From NCBI GenBank assembly GCA_902635845.1, contig CACPPK010000003.1, forward strand, positions 1-64,000: 64,000 nt of DNA, written 5' to 3'. The DNA is from an uncultured Pelagibacteraceae bacterium. GTDB lineage: Bacteria > Pseudomonadota > Alphaproteobacteria > Pelagibacterales > Pelagibacteraceae. Shown here one piece after another: positions 8,685 to 19,200 of the stretch (position 1 is the first letter of the stretch; each line of letters opens with the position of its first letter). The position numbers and the translations under genes were made by a program. The notes beneath the pieces are model-generated. The model was not told the origin of the DNA, ran no database searches, and saw only the letters and a list, made by a program, of their open reading frames with translations.

Positions 8685-10386
8685 TTCTTTTTTCTTCGTG
8701 TCTAATTATCTTAAATTTTATACTCTTTTGTTTTAGCTCTGCAATAAAATTAGTAAAATTCTTAAGGTTTCTAATAATTAATTTAAATTTAAAATTAATA
8801 TAATTGGGATTTTTACCAACCATTTCTAAGCTCGATATATTTAATTTATGACTTCCAATGAGTGAGCTTATATCTCCCAATTGACCTGGCTTATCAGGTA
8901 ATGACATCCATAGAGTGGTATTGTATTTTTTTGTTTTTTCCTCTTTTTGCTCTCCTTTATCATGCCAATATCTCCTTATTGCTGCTCTAGCTTTACCTGT
9001 TTTAGTTGTTGGTATCCAGTGAAGTGACGGTGAATTATTTTTAGATGTTATAATATTTACTCGATCACCATTTCTTAAAATAGTTTGTAATTCACTTTTG
9101 TTTCCATTAATTTCACAACCAACTGCTGAATTACCAATTTTAGTATGAACAGCATATGCAAAATCTATAGCAGTTGCGTCTTTAGGTAATTTTATAACTG
9201 AACCTTTTGGTGTAAAACAAAATACGTTTTCTTGAAACATTTGTAGTTTTGTATACTCATATGAATCTTCAGGGTTTTCATTTTTTTCTATAATCTCAAC
9301 AAGATCTTTTAACCAATCATACTCCTTCCAACTTAAAGAATTAAATTTTTCAGAGGATTTATACTGCCAATGAGATGCAACACCTCTTTCTGCAAATTCG
9401 TGCATTTCATGTGTTCTAATTTGAATTTCTATTGGTTTTTTATTTGAACCAATTACAGAAGTATGAATAGATTTATAACCATTGATTTTTGGAGATGAAA
9501 TATAATCTTTAAATTTTCCCGGTATACAATTCCATTTTTTATGAAAAATCCCGAGAGTTTTGTAACAATCGTCTACGTTTTTTAAAATTATCCTAAATCC
9601 AATAATGTCTGTTATTTGTTCAAGTGAAACTCTTTTTTTTTGAACCTTTCTCCAAATTGAAAAAGGTGTTTTTTCTCTGCCATGAATCTCTGCATTAATC
9701 TCATTATCATTCAATATTTCACTTAACTCAAAAGATTGTTCTTCAAATAAATCTTTTCTATCCAATTTTATTTCATCAAGTCTTTTTTTAATTAATTTTC
9801 TTGCATCATTATTTAAAATTTCAAAAGATAAATCCTCAAGTTCGTCTCTTATTCTATGCATTCCCATTCTATCAGCTAATGGGGCATAAATTTCCATAGT
9901 TTCTTGAGCTATCCTTTTTCTTTTTTCTTCTTTTGTAATTGCTTTAATGGTCCTCATATTATGAAGTCTATCAGCAATTTTCACTAACAGAACTCTAATG
10001 TCTTTTGATGTTGCTAAAATTAATTTTCTGAAATTTTCAACTTTAGAATTAGCTCCAGCTGAATTTTCAAATGCTGAAATTTTAGTTACTCCATCAACTA
10101 AATCAGCAACCTCATCTCCAAATTCTTGTTTAATAGTCTCATACGTTGCAAAAGTATCTTCTATAGTGTCATGCAATAAGCCTGTTGTAATTGTAGCGCT
10201 ATCTAATTTTAATTCAGTTAAAATATTTGCAACCTCAATTGGGTGAACAGAATAAGGATCACCAGAAGCTCTTTTTTGACTCTTATGTGCTTTAACAGCA
10301 AAATTATATGCTTTATCTAATTTTTCAGGGTTAAGAAATTTATTGTAATCCTTAACTTTATTTATAAGTTCATTTGAATTAAGCAT
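8641..10386 (-). CDS. spoT: Bifunctional (p)ppGpp synthetase/hydrolase, compact form
   Basis: Makes and degrades the alarmone (p)ppGpp. Hydrolase domain: SGDPYSVHPIEVA, LLHDTIEDT and KIADRLHNMRTI (about residues 40-150). Synthetase domain: DIIGFRIIL, NGYKSIHTSV and EIQIRTHEMHEFAERGVASHW (about 255-355). A TGS domain follows (FTPKGSVIKLPKDATAIDFAYAVH, about 388-455), then after only about 40 residues a C-terminal ACT domain (KPGQLGDISSLIGSHKLNISSLEM, from about 495). The usual helical and zinc-finger/RIS region between TGS and ACT is absent, which explains the 581-residue length against about 700-750 normally. Both catalytic halves look intact. It heads the spoT-pyrE-pdxJ operon. Confidence 0.93.
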   Translation of the reverse strand: MLNSNELINKVKDYNKFLNPEKLDKAYNFAVKAHKSQKRASGDPYSVHPIEVANILTELKLDSATITTGLLHDTIEDTFATYETIKQEFGDEVADLVDGVTKISAFENSAGANSKVENFRKLILATSKDIRVLLVKIADRLHNMRTIKAITKEEKRKRIAQETMEIYAPLADRMGMHRIRDELEDLSFEILNNDARKLIKKRLDEIKLDRKDLFEEQSFELSEILNDNEINAEIHGREKTPFSIWRKVQKKRVSLEQITDIIGFRIILKNVDDCYKTLGIFHKKWNCIPGKFKDYISSPKINGYKSIHTSVIGSNKKPIEIQIRTHEMHEFAERGVASHWQYKSSEKFNSLSWKEYDWLKDLVEIIEKNENPEDSYEYTKLQMFQENVFCFTPKGSVIKLPKDATAIDFAYAVHTKIGNSAVGCEINGNKSELQTILRNGDRVNIITSKNNSPSLHWIPTTKTGKARAAIRRYWHDKGEQKEEKTKKYNTTLWMSLPDKPGQLGDISSLIGSHKLNISSLEMVGKNPNYINFKFKLIIRNLKNFTNFIAELKQKSIKFKIIRHEEKRNAFTQKILKYFKKN

Positions 10387-10407
10387 GATTGATATTATAC
10401 CATTAAA

Positions 10408-10926
10408 TCAAATTTGTTTAATAGATCTAATGTCTCTATAAGGAAGCAGAGAAATCAAGGTTTTAACATCAATTTGCTTATAGGGATGGATCCAATTTTT
10501 TTGAATCTCAAATAATGGAAATAATACAAAGTTTCTTTTGTGCATCATTTTGTGAGGTAAATTAATTTTAGAATTTTTTTTCGATACCAATTTATTAAAA
10601 TCGATTATATCTAAATCACATGTGCGAGGAGCATTTTTTTTTGCTTTTTTTCTACCTAATTGAATTTCTATAGTCTTACAAATTTTTAATAGTTCTTGAG
10701 GATTGTAATAGCATTTTAATTTTAAAATTATATTTAAGAATCTAGGCTTTCTTGGATCAGGCCAGGAAGGGGTTTCATAATAACTAGATACCGAGAGAAC
10801 ATCTAAGTTATGTTCTGCTAATAAAAATTTTGCTTTTTCTATATTTGTTTTTCTTTGACCTAAATTTGAACCTATTCCTAAAAAAACAATTTTAGCTTGA
10901 TTTTCTAATATATCTTGCCTTTTCAC
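10408..10926 (-). CDS. folK: 2-amino-4-hydroxy-6-hydroxymethyldihydropteridine pyrophosphokinase
   Basis: Pyrophosphorylates the pterin precursor of folate. [24 protein letters not shown] is the N-terminal signature, and [20 protein letters not shown] contains the DLDI magnesium-binding motif; [18 protein letters not shown] is the conserved C-terminal loop. I chose GTG at 10926 (172 residues), since the family usually begins just before the GIGSNLG strand. An ATG at 10965 and a TTG at 10986 would only add a lysine-rich tail lying wholly within smpB. With the GTG start the overlap with smpB is 35 bases. Confidence 0.88.
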   Translation of the reverse strand: MKRQDILENQAKIVFLGIGSNLGQRKTNIEKAKFLLAEHNLDVLSVSSYYETPSWPDPRKPRFLNIILKLKCYYNPQELLKICKTIEIQLGRKKAKKNAPRTCDLDIIDFNKLVSKKNSKINLPHKMMHKRNFVLFPLFEIQKNWIHPYKQIDVKTLISLLPYRDIRSIKQI

Positions 10927-11362
10927 GGTTCCAATCTCTACTTTTTTTTGTTGCTCTTTTATCATATTGCTTTTTGCCTTTTGCAACAGCTAGTTCTATT
11001 TTAGCCTTTCCTTTTTTAAAATACATTTTCGTTGGAACTAATGTGAAACCATCTCTTTGCATTTTACCTATCAATTTATTTATTTCTTTTTTATTAAGTA
11101 GCAATTTTCTATCATCTGTTGGATTATGATTAGAGTAACTGGCTTGCTTGTATGGCGATATATGTGAATTAATTAAAACAATTTCACCTCCCTTTTCAAC
11201 AGCATAAGACTCAGCGATATTAACCTTGCCCTCTCTTACTGATTTAATCTCTGATCCCTTTAAAACAATTCCAGCTTCAAAAATATCTTCAAAAAAATAG
11301 TTAAAACTAGCTTTTCTGTTTAAACAAATCATTTTCAAACCAGGATTGGTTTTTTTGTTCAT
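10892..11362 (-). CDS. smpB: SsrA-binding protein SmpB
   Basis: Binds tmRNA and brings it to stalled ribosomes for trans-translation. The 156 residues include [36 protein letters not shown] and the basic tail [28 protein letters not shown], which is the helical tail that enters the mRNA channel. tmRNA itself is not in this window. It starts on the dapA stop (one-base TAATG-type overlap). Its presence matters for a possible ArfA-like backup rescue factor at 55308-55424. Confidence 0.96.
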   Translation of the reverse strand: MNKKTNPGLKMICLNRKASFNYFFEDIFEAGIVLKGSEIKSVREGKVNIAESYAVEKGGEIVLINSHISPYKQASYSNHNPTDDRKLLLNKKEINKLIGKMQRDGFTLVPTKMYFKKGKAKIELAVAKGKKQYDKRATKKSRDWNREKARYIRKSS

Positions 11363-12243
11363 TAAATTAAATTAGCAGACTGAAGAGCTTTTTTTACAAT
11401 TTCTTTTGTTGTGTCTGTTACTTTTACAAGTGGTAGTCTTACGTTGTCATCACAAAGTTCTAAGAGTTTTGCAGCATATTTTACAGGACTAGGATTGCTC
11501 TCAACAAACATTGAGTGATGAACTGGTTGTAATATTTTATCTAATCTTTCTGCTTCTTTCATTTCGTTATCAGTGTCTGATTTGGAGAATTTTTGAAAAT
11601 CTGAACAAAGTTTAGGTGCAATATTAGCTGTTACACTAATAGTACCTACCCCACCACGTTTATTAAATTCAAAAGCATTGTCATCATTACCTGTTAATTG
11701 AATAAAATCTTTACCCATTTTTTCAAGTGTCTGGTTAACTCTGTCTAAATCACCTGTTGCATCTTTAACACCAACTATATTTTTTAATTCATAAAGTCTA
11801 GCCATTGTGTCCACTGACATATCAATCACAGATCTACCAGGAATATTATAAATTATAATTGGAATGCCACACTTGTCATTAATTGCTTTATAATGTTGAT
11901 ACAGACCCTCCTGAGTTGGTTTATTGTAATAAGGTGTAACTATCAAAGCACCGTTAGCTCCTGCTTTTTCTGCATGTGAGGTTAAAGAAATTGCTTCTTC
12001 TGTTGAGTTTGATCCCGTTCCTGCAATAACTGGAATTTTTCCTTTACCTTCTTTTATACATAAATCAATTACTCTTTGATGTTCGTCATGACTTAACGTG
12101 GGAGATTCACCTGTTGTACCAGCTGGAACAAGTCCATTGGTACCATTATCGATGTGGAAATGGATTAGTTTTATATATGCTTCCTCATCTAGACGATTAT
12201 TTTTAAATGGTGTAATTAAAGCAACATTTGATCCTTTGAACAT
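11362..12243 (-). CDS. dapA: 4-hydroxy-tetrahydrodipicolinate synthase
   Basis: Condenses pyruvate with aspartate semialdehyde in lysine and diaminopimelate synthesis. The 293 residues carry [14 protein letters not shown] (pyruvate-binding Thr-Thr), the tyrosine of [10 protein letters not shown] and the Schiff-base lysine in [10 protein letters not shown]. It is the first gene of the leftward dapA-smpB-folK run and is divergent from the lytic transglycosylase gene across 43 bases. dapB, the next enzyme of the pathway, is at 57011-57787. Confidence 0.96.
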   Translation of the reverse strand: MFKGSNVALITPFKNNRLDEEAYIKLIHFHIDNGTNGLVPAGTTGESPTLSHDEHQRVIDLCIKEGKGKIPVIAGTGSNSTEEAISLTSHAEKAGANGALIVTPYYNKPTQEGLYQHYKAINDKCGIPIIIYNIPGRSVIDMSVDTMARLYELKNIVGVKDATGDLDRVNQTLEKMGKDFIQLTGNDDNAFEFNKRGGVGTISVTANIAPKLCSDFQKFSKSDTDNEMKEAERLDKILQPVHHSMFVESNPSPVKYAAKLLELCDDNVRLPLVKVTDTTKEIVKKALQSANLI

Positions 12244-12286
12244 AAATACTTATAACATAGTTTAAAGATTCATATACTAAAAGATT

Positions 12287-14512
12287 ATGCTCAAAAAAAT
12301 ATTATTTTTAGGTTTAACTGTATTAATATTAATATCTTCAAATAATCTCTCTGCAGAAATCAATTCAATTGTACCCTTAAAAAAACCTTTTTTAAGTAAA
12401 GAAGAAATTCAAAAGAAAATATCTATTAATATTCTTATACCTTTAAAGAAACCTTCAAAAACTAAGGAGGTTAAAAGTGAAGAAGTGATTGTTAAAAAAG
12501 AGTTGGTTTTAAAAGAAAAAAAATTAAGTTTTAAAATACCGAAGAAAAAACCAACTATAGCTGGCATTAGCTCAGCAATGAACATAAAAATTTCAAGATA
12601 TTATAGTAAAAGAGACTTTGGGTTGGCTAAAAAAGCCATTTCAGAAATGCAGAAAAGCAAATGGTCATCTGCGCTTAAAATAGCAAAAAAAGCAAAAGAT
12701 AACTCTATTTATAATTTTATACAATGGAGACATCTTTTAGCGTCAGGTAACCAGGCGTCCTTTTATGATTATCAAGTTTTTTTAAATAAAAATTCAGATT
12801 ATCCTAGAATAAGCAGAGTTAAATATCTTGCTGAGCATAAACTATCCACAGAAAGTGTTTCGCCTAAAAAAATAATAAAATGGTTTGGAGAAAATGATCC
12901 ATTAAGTGGTTTTGGAAAAATGATACTTGGAGAAAGTCATATTTTAATTGGAGACAAAAATAAAGGTACAAGACTGATTAAAGAAGGTTGGGTTACAGCT
13001 GATTTATCCAAAAATGAATTAAAATATTTTAGAAAAAAATATAAAAAATATTTAAACGCAGATGACTATATTAAACGAGCTGATTATTTAGCTTGGAACG
13101 GGGATCGTTGGGATTTACAAAGATTAATAAGATATCTTCCAAAAGATTATGAGCTTTTATATAACGCAAGACACCTTTTAATGAGCAAGGGTTACGGTGT
13201 TGACCAGGCTATAGCAAATGTTCCACAAAAATTTAAGAATGATGCAGGTTTAAACTATGATAGATTGAAATGGAGAAGAAAAAAAGGACGTGTGGATTCT
13301 TCAACAGAAATCTTATTGAAAATAAGAAATGATAAAGAGTATTTAGTTAGGCCTGAAAAATGGTGGAAAGAAAGAGAAATTATCTCAAGAGCATTGCTTT
13401 ATAAAAAGAAATATGAAATTTCATATAAAATTTCAAGCAATCATGGAATGACTGAGGGATCTGAATATGCAGCTGCTGAATGGATGAGTGGATGGATAGC
13501 ATTAAGTTTTTTAAATGATCCAATAACTGCTAAAGATCATTTTAAAAATTTTTATGAAAATGTTAGTTATCCAATAAGTTTATCTAGAGGTGCTTATTGG
13601 CTTGGAAGAGCATATGAAAAGATAGGCGAAAGAGAGCAATCAAATAATTGGTACAGAGAAGCCACAAAATATCTTACTACTTACTATGGTCAGCTAGCTT
13701 TTTTAAAATTAAATCCTAATGGAAAATTTGAGTTAGATAAAGACATGGAAATTGATCCAAAATATCGGATTCAATTTTTTAATAAAGAGCTTGTAAAAAT
13801 TTCTTATCTTCTAGATGAATTAAAGAAAGATAAATATACAAAACATATTTTAAGACATTTAGCTAATGATAATATAGCAAAAGGTAGTGAGGTTTTGGCT
13901 GCAGAATTAGCTACAAGTATTAATAGATATGACTTTGCTATTCAGGTTTCAAAAATTGCGTCTTATCAAAAAAGATTTCATAATAAATATAATTACCCAA
14001 TAATTAGTACTCCTAAATATATTAATAAAAGAAAAATTCCAGAAAGTGCTTTAATCTTATCTATAATTAGACAAGAAAGTGAATTTGATTTAGAAGCTAA
14101 TAGTCATGCTGGTGCAAAAGGATTAATGCAATTAATGCCATACACTGCAAAATTAGTTTCAAAACAAGCTAAACTTCCTTATTCAAAATCAAGATTAACG
14201 ACTGATCCAGAATATAATATTAATTTAGGCTCACATTACATTGCAGGTTTAATTCTACAATATGATGGTGCTTACCCTTTTGCAGTGGCTGCTTATAATG
14301 CTGGACCTAATAGAGTTAAATATTGGAAAAAAATAAATAAAGATCCACAAAAAAAACAAGTTGATTATGTTGATTGGGTTGAACTAATAAAATTTAGAGA
14401 AACAAGAAATTATGTTCAGCGTGTAATGGAAAATTATAATGTCTATAGATATATTTTGGAACAACGTCCTGTGACCATGAAAAACTTTTTTATAGATCAG
14501 CCTCTATTTTAA
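12287..14512 (+). CDS. slt: Soluble lytic murein transglycosylase
   Basis: Cleaves peptidoglycan glycan strands to 1,6-anhydro-muropeptides in the periplasm. A signal peptide (about residues 1-23, cleaved near NNLSA-E) is followed by a basic low-complexity stretch with repeated PLKKP/PKKKP motifs, then a long alpha-superhelical domain (about 90-560) and a C-terminal SLT domain (about 580-720). The SLT domain has the catalytic glutamate in IIRQESEFD (about E596), GAKGLMQLMP and AVAAYNAGPNRV. At 741 residues it is somewhat longer than E. coli Slt70. Its stop codon touches the CCA end of the tRNA-Ser gene on the other strand. Confidence 0.93.
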   Translation: MLKKILFLGLTVLILISSNNLSAEINSIVPLKKPFLSKEEIQKKISINILIPLKKPSKTKEVKSEEVIVKKELVLKEKKLSFKIPKKKPTIAGISSAMNIKISRYYSKRDFGLAKKAISEMQKSKWSSALKIAKKAKDNSIYNFIQWRHLLASGNQASFYDYQVFLNKNSDYPRISRVKYLAEHKLSTESVSPKKIIKWFGENDPLSGFGKMILGESHILIGDKNKGTRLIKEGWVTADLSKNELKYFRKKYKKYLNADDYIKRADYLAWNGDRWDLQRLIRYLPKDYELLYNARHLLMSKGYGVDQAIANVPQKFKNDAGLNYDRLKWRRKKGRVDSSTEILLKIRNDKEYLVRPEKWWKEREIISRALLYKKKYEISYKISSNHGMTEGSEYAAAEWMSGWIALSFLNDPITAKDHFKNFYENVSYPISLSRGAYWLGRAYEKIGEREQSNNWYREATKYLTTYYGQLAFLKLNPNGKFELDKDMEIDPKYRIQFFNKELVKISYLLDELKKDKYTKHILRHLANDNIAKGSEVLAAELATSINRYDFAIQVSKIASYQKRFHNKYNYPIISTPKYINKRKIPESALILSIIRQESEFDLEANSHAGAKGLMQLMPYTAKLVSKQAKLPYSKSRLTTDPEYNINLGSHYIAGLILQYDGAYPFAVAAYNAGPNRVKYWKKINKDPQKKQVDYVDWVELIKFRETRNYVQRVMENYNVYRYILEQRPVTMKNFFIDQPLF

Positions 14513-14604
14513 TGGCGGAAGAGGAGGGATTCGAACCCTCGGTACAAGTTTCCTCGCACGGTCATTTAGCAAACGACTGGTTTCAGCCTCTCACCCACTC
14601 TTCC
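14513..14604 (-). tRNA. tRNA-Ser (anticodon GCT)
   Basis: On the minus strand, 14604 down to 14513 folds as a class II tRNA. The 7-bp acceptor stem pairs GGAAGAG with CTCTTCC, followed by discriminator G and an encoded CCA. The anticodon loop TTGCTAA lies between GTCGT and ATGAC. There is a long variable arm after the anticodon arm and a T-loop GGTTCGAATCC within a 5-bp stem. Anticodon GCU decodes AGC/AGU serine. The 3' CCA (14513-14515) directly follows the slt stop codon at 14510-14512 on the opposite strand. Confidence 0.96.
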
Positions 14605-14671
14605 GTATGACATTGTGTATTAAGCGATTGTATTGAAAATTCAATATATATAAAGTAATTATTCAATTATT

Positions 14672-15925
14672 ATGAGAAATAAGTATTCAGTATTTTCGTT
14701 AATCAAAAATGCTCTTTCATATCATGAAAATTGGCAAAGAGCATGGAAAGACCCTGCGCCTAAAAAAGAGTACGATGCAGTTATTGTTGGTGGTGGTGGC
14801 CATGGATTAGCAACAGCCTACTATTTAGCAAAAAAACATAACATGAATAATATTGCTGTAGTCGAGAAAGGTTGGATTGGTGGTGGAAATACTGGTCGTA
14901 ATACTACTATTATTAGATCAAATTATTTATGGGACGCCAGTGCAGGTTTATATGATCATGCATTAAAAATTTGGGAAGGTTTATCTCAAGAACTAAACTA
15001 CAATGTAATGTTTAGTCAAAGAGGTGTAATGAACATAGCACATAATTTACAAGATGTTAGAGATTTAAAAAGAAGAACACATGCAAATAGACTAAATGGA
15101 ATTGATGCAGTCTACTTGAGCACTGAAGAAGTTAAAAAATTTTGTCCAATTATAAATACATCACCAGATATTAGATATCCTGTTTTAGGAGGAACTTTAC
15201 AACGTAGAGCTGGTACAGCAAGACACGATGCAGTTGCTTGGGGATATGCTAGAGGAGCTGATGCAATGGGTGTTGATATTATTCAAAATTGTGAAGTTAA
15301 AGGAATTAAAAGAAATGGAGATAGTGTTGAAGGAATAGAAACAACTAAAGGATTTATAAAAACTAAGAAAGTTGGTGTAGTTGCAGCTGGTCATTCTAGT
15401 GTAATAGCTAATATGGCTGGTCTAAGACTTCCACTTGAAAGTAAACCTTTACAGGCTTTAGTTTCTGAACCTGTAAAACCAATTATTGATACAGTTGTAA
15501 TGTCTAACGCAGTGCATGCTTATGTAAGTCAATCTGACAAAGGAGAATTGGTCATTGGTGCTGGAACAGATGATTATGTTTCTTATACTCAAAAAGGTAG
15601 TCATCAAATAGTTGAAGGAACATTAAATGCTATTTTAGAATTGTATCCAATTTTCAGTAGAATGAGAATGTTAAGACAATGGGGAGGAATAGTAGATATT
15701 TGTCCTGACGCTAGTCCAATTTTAAGTAAAACTTCAATTAAAGGATTATATTTTAATTGTGGTTGGGGTACTGGAGGATTTAAAGCAACTCCTGGATCTG
15801 GAGACTTATTTGCTCATACTATTGCAAACGATGAACCTCACAAACTTAATGCTGCATTTAATTTAAATAGATTTGTAAGCGGTGACCTTGTTGATGAACA
15901 TGGTGCTGCAGCGGTTGCTCATTAA
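14672..15925 (+). CDS. soxB: Sarcosine oxidase, beta subunit
   Basis: FAD/FMN-bearing subunit of heterotetrameric sarcosine oxidase, which demethylates sarcosine to glycine and passes the one-carbon unit to tetrahydrofolate. The 417 residues begin [21 protein letters not shown], a typical SoxB start. The Rossmann motif [23 protein letters not shown] lies near residues 36-57. [16 protein letters not shown] and the C-terminal [16 protein letters not shown] complete the DAO fold. It is first of soxB-D-A-G; the stop overlaps soxD by one base. In SAR11 this operon completes glycine betaine/DMG/sarcosine use and supplies glycine, which feeds GlyA. Confidence 0.96.
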   Translation: MRNKYSVFSLIKNALSYHENWQRAWKDPAPKKEYDAVIVGGGGHGLATAYYLAKKHNMNNIAVVEKGWIGGGNTGRNTTIIRSNYLWDASAGLYDHALKIWEGLSQELNYNVMFSQRGVMNIAHNLQDVRDLKRRTHANRLNGIDAVYLSTEEVKKFCPIINTSPDIRYPVLGGTLQRRAGTARHDAVAWGYARGADAMGVDIIQNCEVKGIKRNGDSVEGIETTKGFIKTKKVGVVAAGHSSVIANMAGLRLPLESKPLQALVSEPVKPIIDTVVMSNAVHAYVSQSDKGELVIGAGTDDYVSYTQKGSHQIVEGTLNAILELYPIFSRMRMLRQWGGIVDICPDASPILSKTSIKGLYFNCGWGTGGFKATPGSGDLFAHTIANDEPHKLNAAFNLNRFVSGDLVDEHGAAAVAH

Positions 15926-16200
15926 TGTTTTTAATAAAATGTCCATACTGTGGAGAACGAGATCAGCAAGAATTTAAGGCTGGTGGTGAAGCTCATATTG
16001 AAAGACCTAAACAACCAACAGAATTAAGTGATGATGAATGGGCAGAATATTTATTTATGAGAAAAAATATTAAAGGTGTTCAATTTGAAAGATGGAACCA
16101 TGCACATGGTTGTCGTAAATGGTTTAATATGGTTAGAGATACTTCTAATGATGAAATAAAAGCAATTTACAAAATGGGTGAAAAACCACCTGCTCAATAA
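15925..16200 (+). CDS. soxD: Sarcosine oxidase, delta subunit
   Basis: Small zinc-binding subunit of heterotetrameric sarcosine oxidase. The 91 residues have the zinc ligands CPYCGERDQQEF (C6, C9) and NHAHGCRKWF (His and Cys), the family's diagnostic pattern, and end with the usual flexible MGEKPP tail. It starts on the last base of the soxB stop codon (TAATG) and ends one base before the ATG of soxA, so the subunits are likely made in coupled translation. Confidence 0.96.
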   Translation: MFLIKCPYCGERDQQEFKAGGEAHIERPKQPTELSDDEWAEYLFMRKNIKGVQFERWNHAHGCRKWFNMVRDTSNDEIKAIYKMGEKPPAQ

Positions 16201-16201
16201 A

Positions 16202-19200
16202 ATGACTAAAAACTTAAGAGTAAAATCCAGTGAGTACATTGATGAAACTAATAGAATTTCCTTTAAATTTAATGGCAAAACTTACCATGGTTTTAAAGGT
16301 GATACGTTAGCCTCAGCGTTACTTGCAAATAATGTTCATTTAGTAGGAAGAAGCTTTAAATATCATAGACCAAGAGGAATCATGACGTCTGGTTCAGAAG
16401 AACCAAATGCCATAGTTCAAATAAATCCTGGTACCAGCAGAACGGAACCCAATGTTAGAGCAACTGAAGTAGAGATCTATGAGGGTTTAGAGGCATCCAG
16501 TCAAAATTGTTGGCCAAGTGTAGAATTTGATATTGGTGGAATAAACAATTTTCTCTCCCCTTTTTTTCCAGCAGGTTTTTATTACAAAACATTTATGTGG
16601 CCTGCTAGTTTTTGGGAGAAATATGAATTTTTCATACGACACTCAGCCGGTTTGGGGAAATCACCAACATCAAGTGATCCTGACATTTATGACCACCGAA
16701 ATATTCACTGTGATGTATTGGTTGTAGGCGCAGGTATATCAGGAATATTAGCAGCAAAAATTGCAGCTAAAAATAATTTTAAAACGTTGTTAGTTGATGA
16801 AAAAAATGAACTTGGTGGTTCAACTGTTAATGAAAACAATGAATTTAACAAAATTGATAATAAAAATCCTTCTGAATGGTTAAAAAAAGAAATAGAGGAA
16901 CTTAAAAATATTAAAAATCTTGAAATAAAAACTAGAACAAGTGTAGCTGCTTACCATCAATATAATTATCTACTGGCTAAAGAAAATCTAACTGATCATT
17001 TAGAGGCAAAAGATAAAACAAATAAAATTAGACAAAGACTTCTTAAAATTAGAGCTAAGAAAGTTATTTTGGCCACAGGTGCATTAGAAAGACCATTGAT
17101 ATTTAATAATAATGATAGACCAGGAATAATGCTTTCATCTGCTATTAAAAAATACAGCGAATTTTATGGAGTTGCATGTGGTAGTAAAAATGTATTTTTT
17201 ACTAATAATGATAGTGCTTATGAAAGTGCTTTATCATTATATAACAAAGGTATCAATGTTGAAGCAATCGTTGATATTAGAAACCAATCTGAAAGTAAAA
17301 TTGTAAAAAAAATAGAAGAAGCAGGTATTAAAATTTACTGGTCACATACAATTGTTGATACAGCTGGATATAAAAGATTAAATAGTATTTCAATAATGAA
17401 ACTATCTAATGATGGTACTTCAGTTACTGGAAGTAAAATTTCTATTTCATGTGATTGCTTAGGAGTTGCTGGTGGTTGGACGCCTGCAGTGCATTTATAC
17501 ACACAATCGGGTAGTAAACTTAAGTTTGATGAAGAAAAACAGATTTTCTTACCAAATCAAAATACATCCGAACAAATAAGTGTGGGATCTTGTGGTGGAG
17601 ATTTTAAAATTGATGAAATCATTAAAAATTTAAATCAAAAGCTTAAAGATAGTCTAAATATTAAAGAAACGGATTTAGATAAAATTAAAGTTGAAATTGA
17701 TAAGGAAAATTCAAAAAGAAATATTTGGTTGCTACCTTCTGATAAACCTTTGGGTAAAACTAAACCATTTGTAGATTATCAAAACGATGCAACCGCTAAA
17801 GATATCAAATTGGCATTAAGAGAAGGTTTTAGATCTATCGAACATGTTAAGAGATACACAACTACTGGAATGGGAACTGATCAAGGTAAACTAGGAAATA
17901 TGCATGCGTTGGGCATAATTGCAGATACAGCAGGCGTTAAAATGGGAGAATTAGGGACCACTACTTTTAGACCTCCTTACACACCATTAACATTTGGAAC
18001 TATTGTAGGTCGAAATGTAGGAAAGTTTTTTGATATTTTTAGAAGAACACCAATTAATGATTGGCATGTTGAAAATAAAGCTGAATTTGAAAATGTCGGT
18101 CAATGGAAGAGAGCATGGTACTACCCTATTAACGGAGAAACTATGCATCAGGCAGTACAAAGAGAAAGTAAAGCTGCTAGAGAAAGTGCTGGTATATTAG
18201 ATGCCTCTACTCTTGGTAAAATAGATATTCAAGGAAGTGATGCTTCAGAATTTTTAAATAGAGTTTATACAAATGCATGGTCAAAATTAGCTATAGGAAA
18301 ATGTAGATATGGCCTAATGCTAAATGAGGATGGTATGGTTTATGATGATGGAGTTACAACAAGATTAGGTGAAAATCATTACCTTATGACCACAACAACT
18401 GGTGGTGCTGCTAATGTTTTAGGTAAACTTGAAGATTATCTTCAAACAGAATGGCCTGAGCTTGATGTGTATTTAACTTCTGTAACAGATCATTATGCTA
18501 CGGCGAGTTTATGTGGACCTAATAGTAAAAAAATTATTAAAAAAATAATTCCCGATTTAGATTTATCAGATGAAAGCTTTCCTCACATGTCATTCAAAGA
18601 AGCGAAAATCGGCAATATTCAATGCAGAATAATGAGAATTAGTTTTACTGGAGAACACAGCTACGAAATAAATGTTCAAGCAAGCTATGGAAAAGATTTA
18701 TGGGAAAAGTGTATAGAAGCAGGTAAAGAATTTAGCATTACACCTTATGGAACTGAAACAATGCACTTATTAAGAGCAGAAAAAGGTTTTATTATTGTTG
18801 GTCAAGATACTGACGGAACAATGACCCCTATTGATCTTCAAATGGATTGGATAGTAAGCAAGAAGAAATACGATTTCATAGGTAAAAGATCTCTTTATAG
18901 GTCTGATACAATGAAAGAAGATAGAAAACAATTGGTGGGATTATTAACAGAAGATCCAAATGTAATTTTAGAGGAAGGAGCACAAATCGTTTCTGAGTTA
19001 AATCAAAGTCCAGTAGAAATGCTTGGACATGTAACTTCAAGTTATTTCAGTCCCAACCTAAACAAATCAATCGCACTTGCAGTAGTTAGAGGTGGAAAAG
19101 ACATGATGGGAAAACAACTTTTTGTTCCAATGGAAAATAAAAATATTAATGTCACTGTTGCAAATCCAGTGTTTTACGATGAGAAAAATGAGAGGTTAAA

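Noticed and set aside
10927-10986. Longer N-terminus for folK from TTG or ATG
   Set aside because: The added residues lie wholly within smpB and precede the normal FolK start; the GTG at 10926 fits the family length better, though this is not certain.
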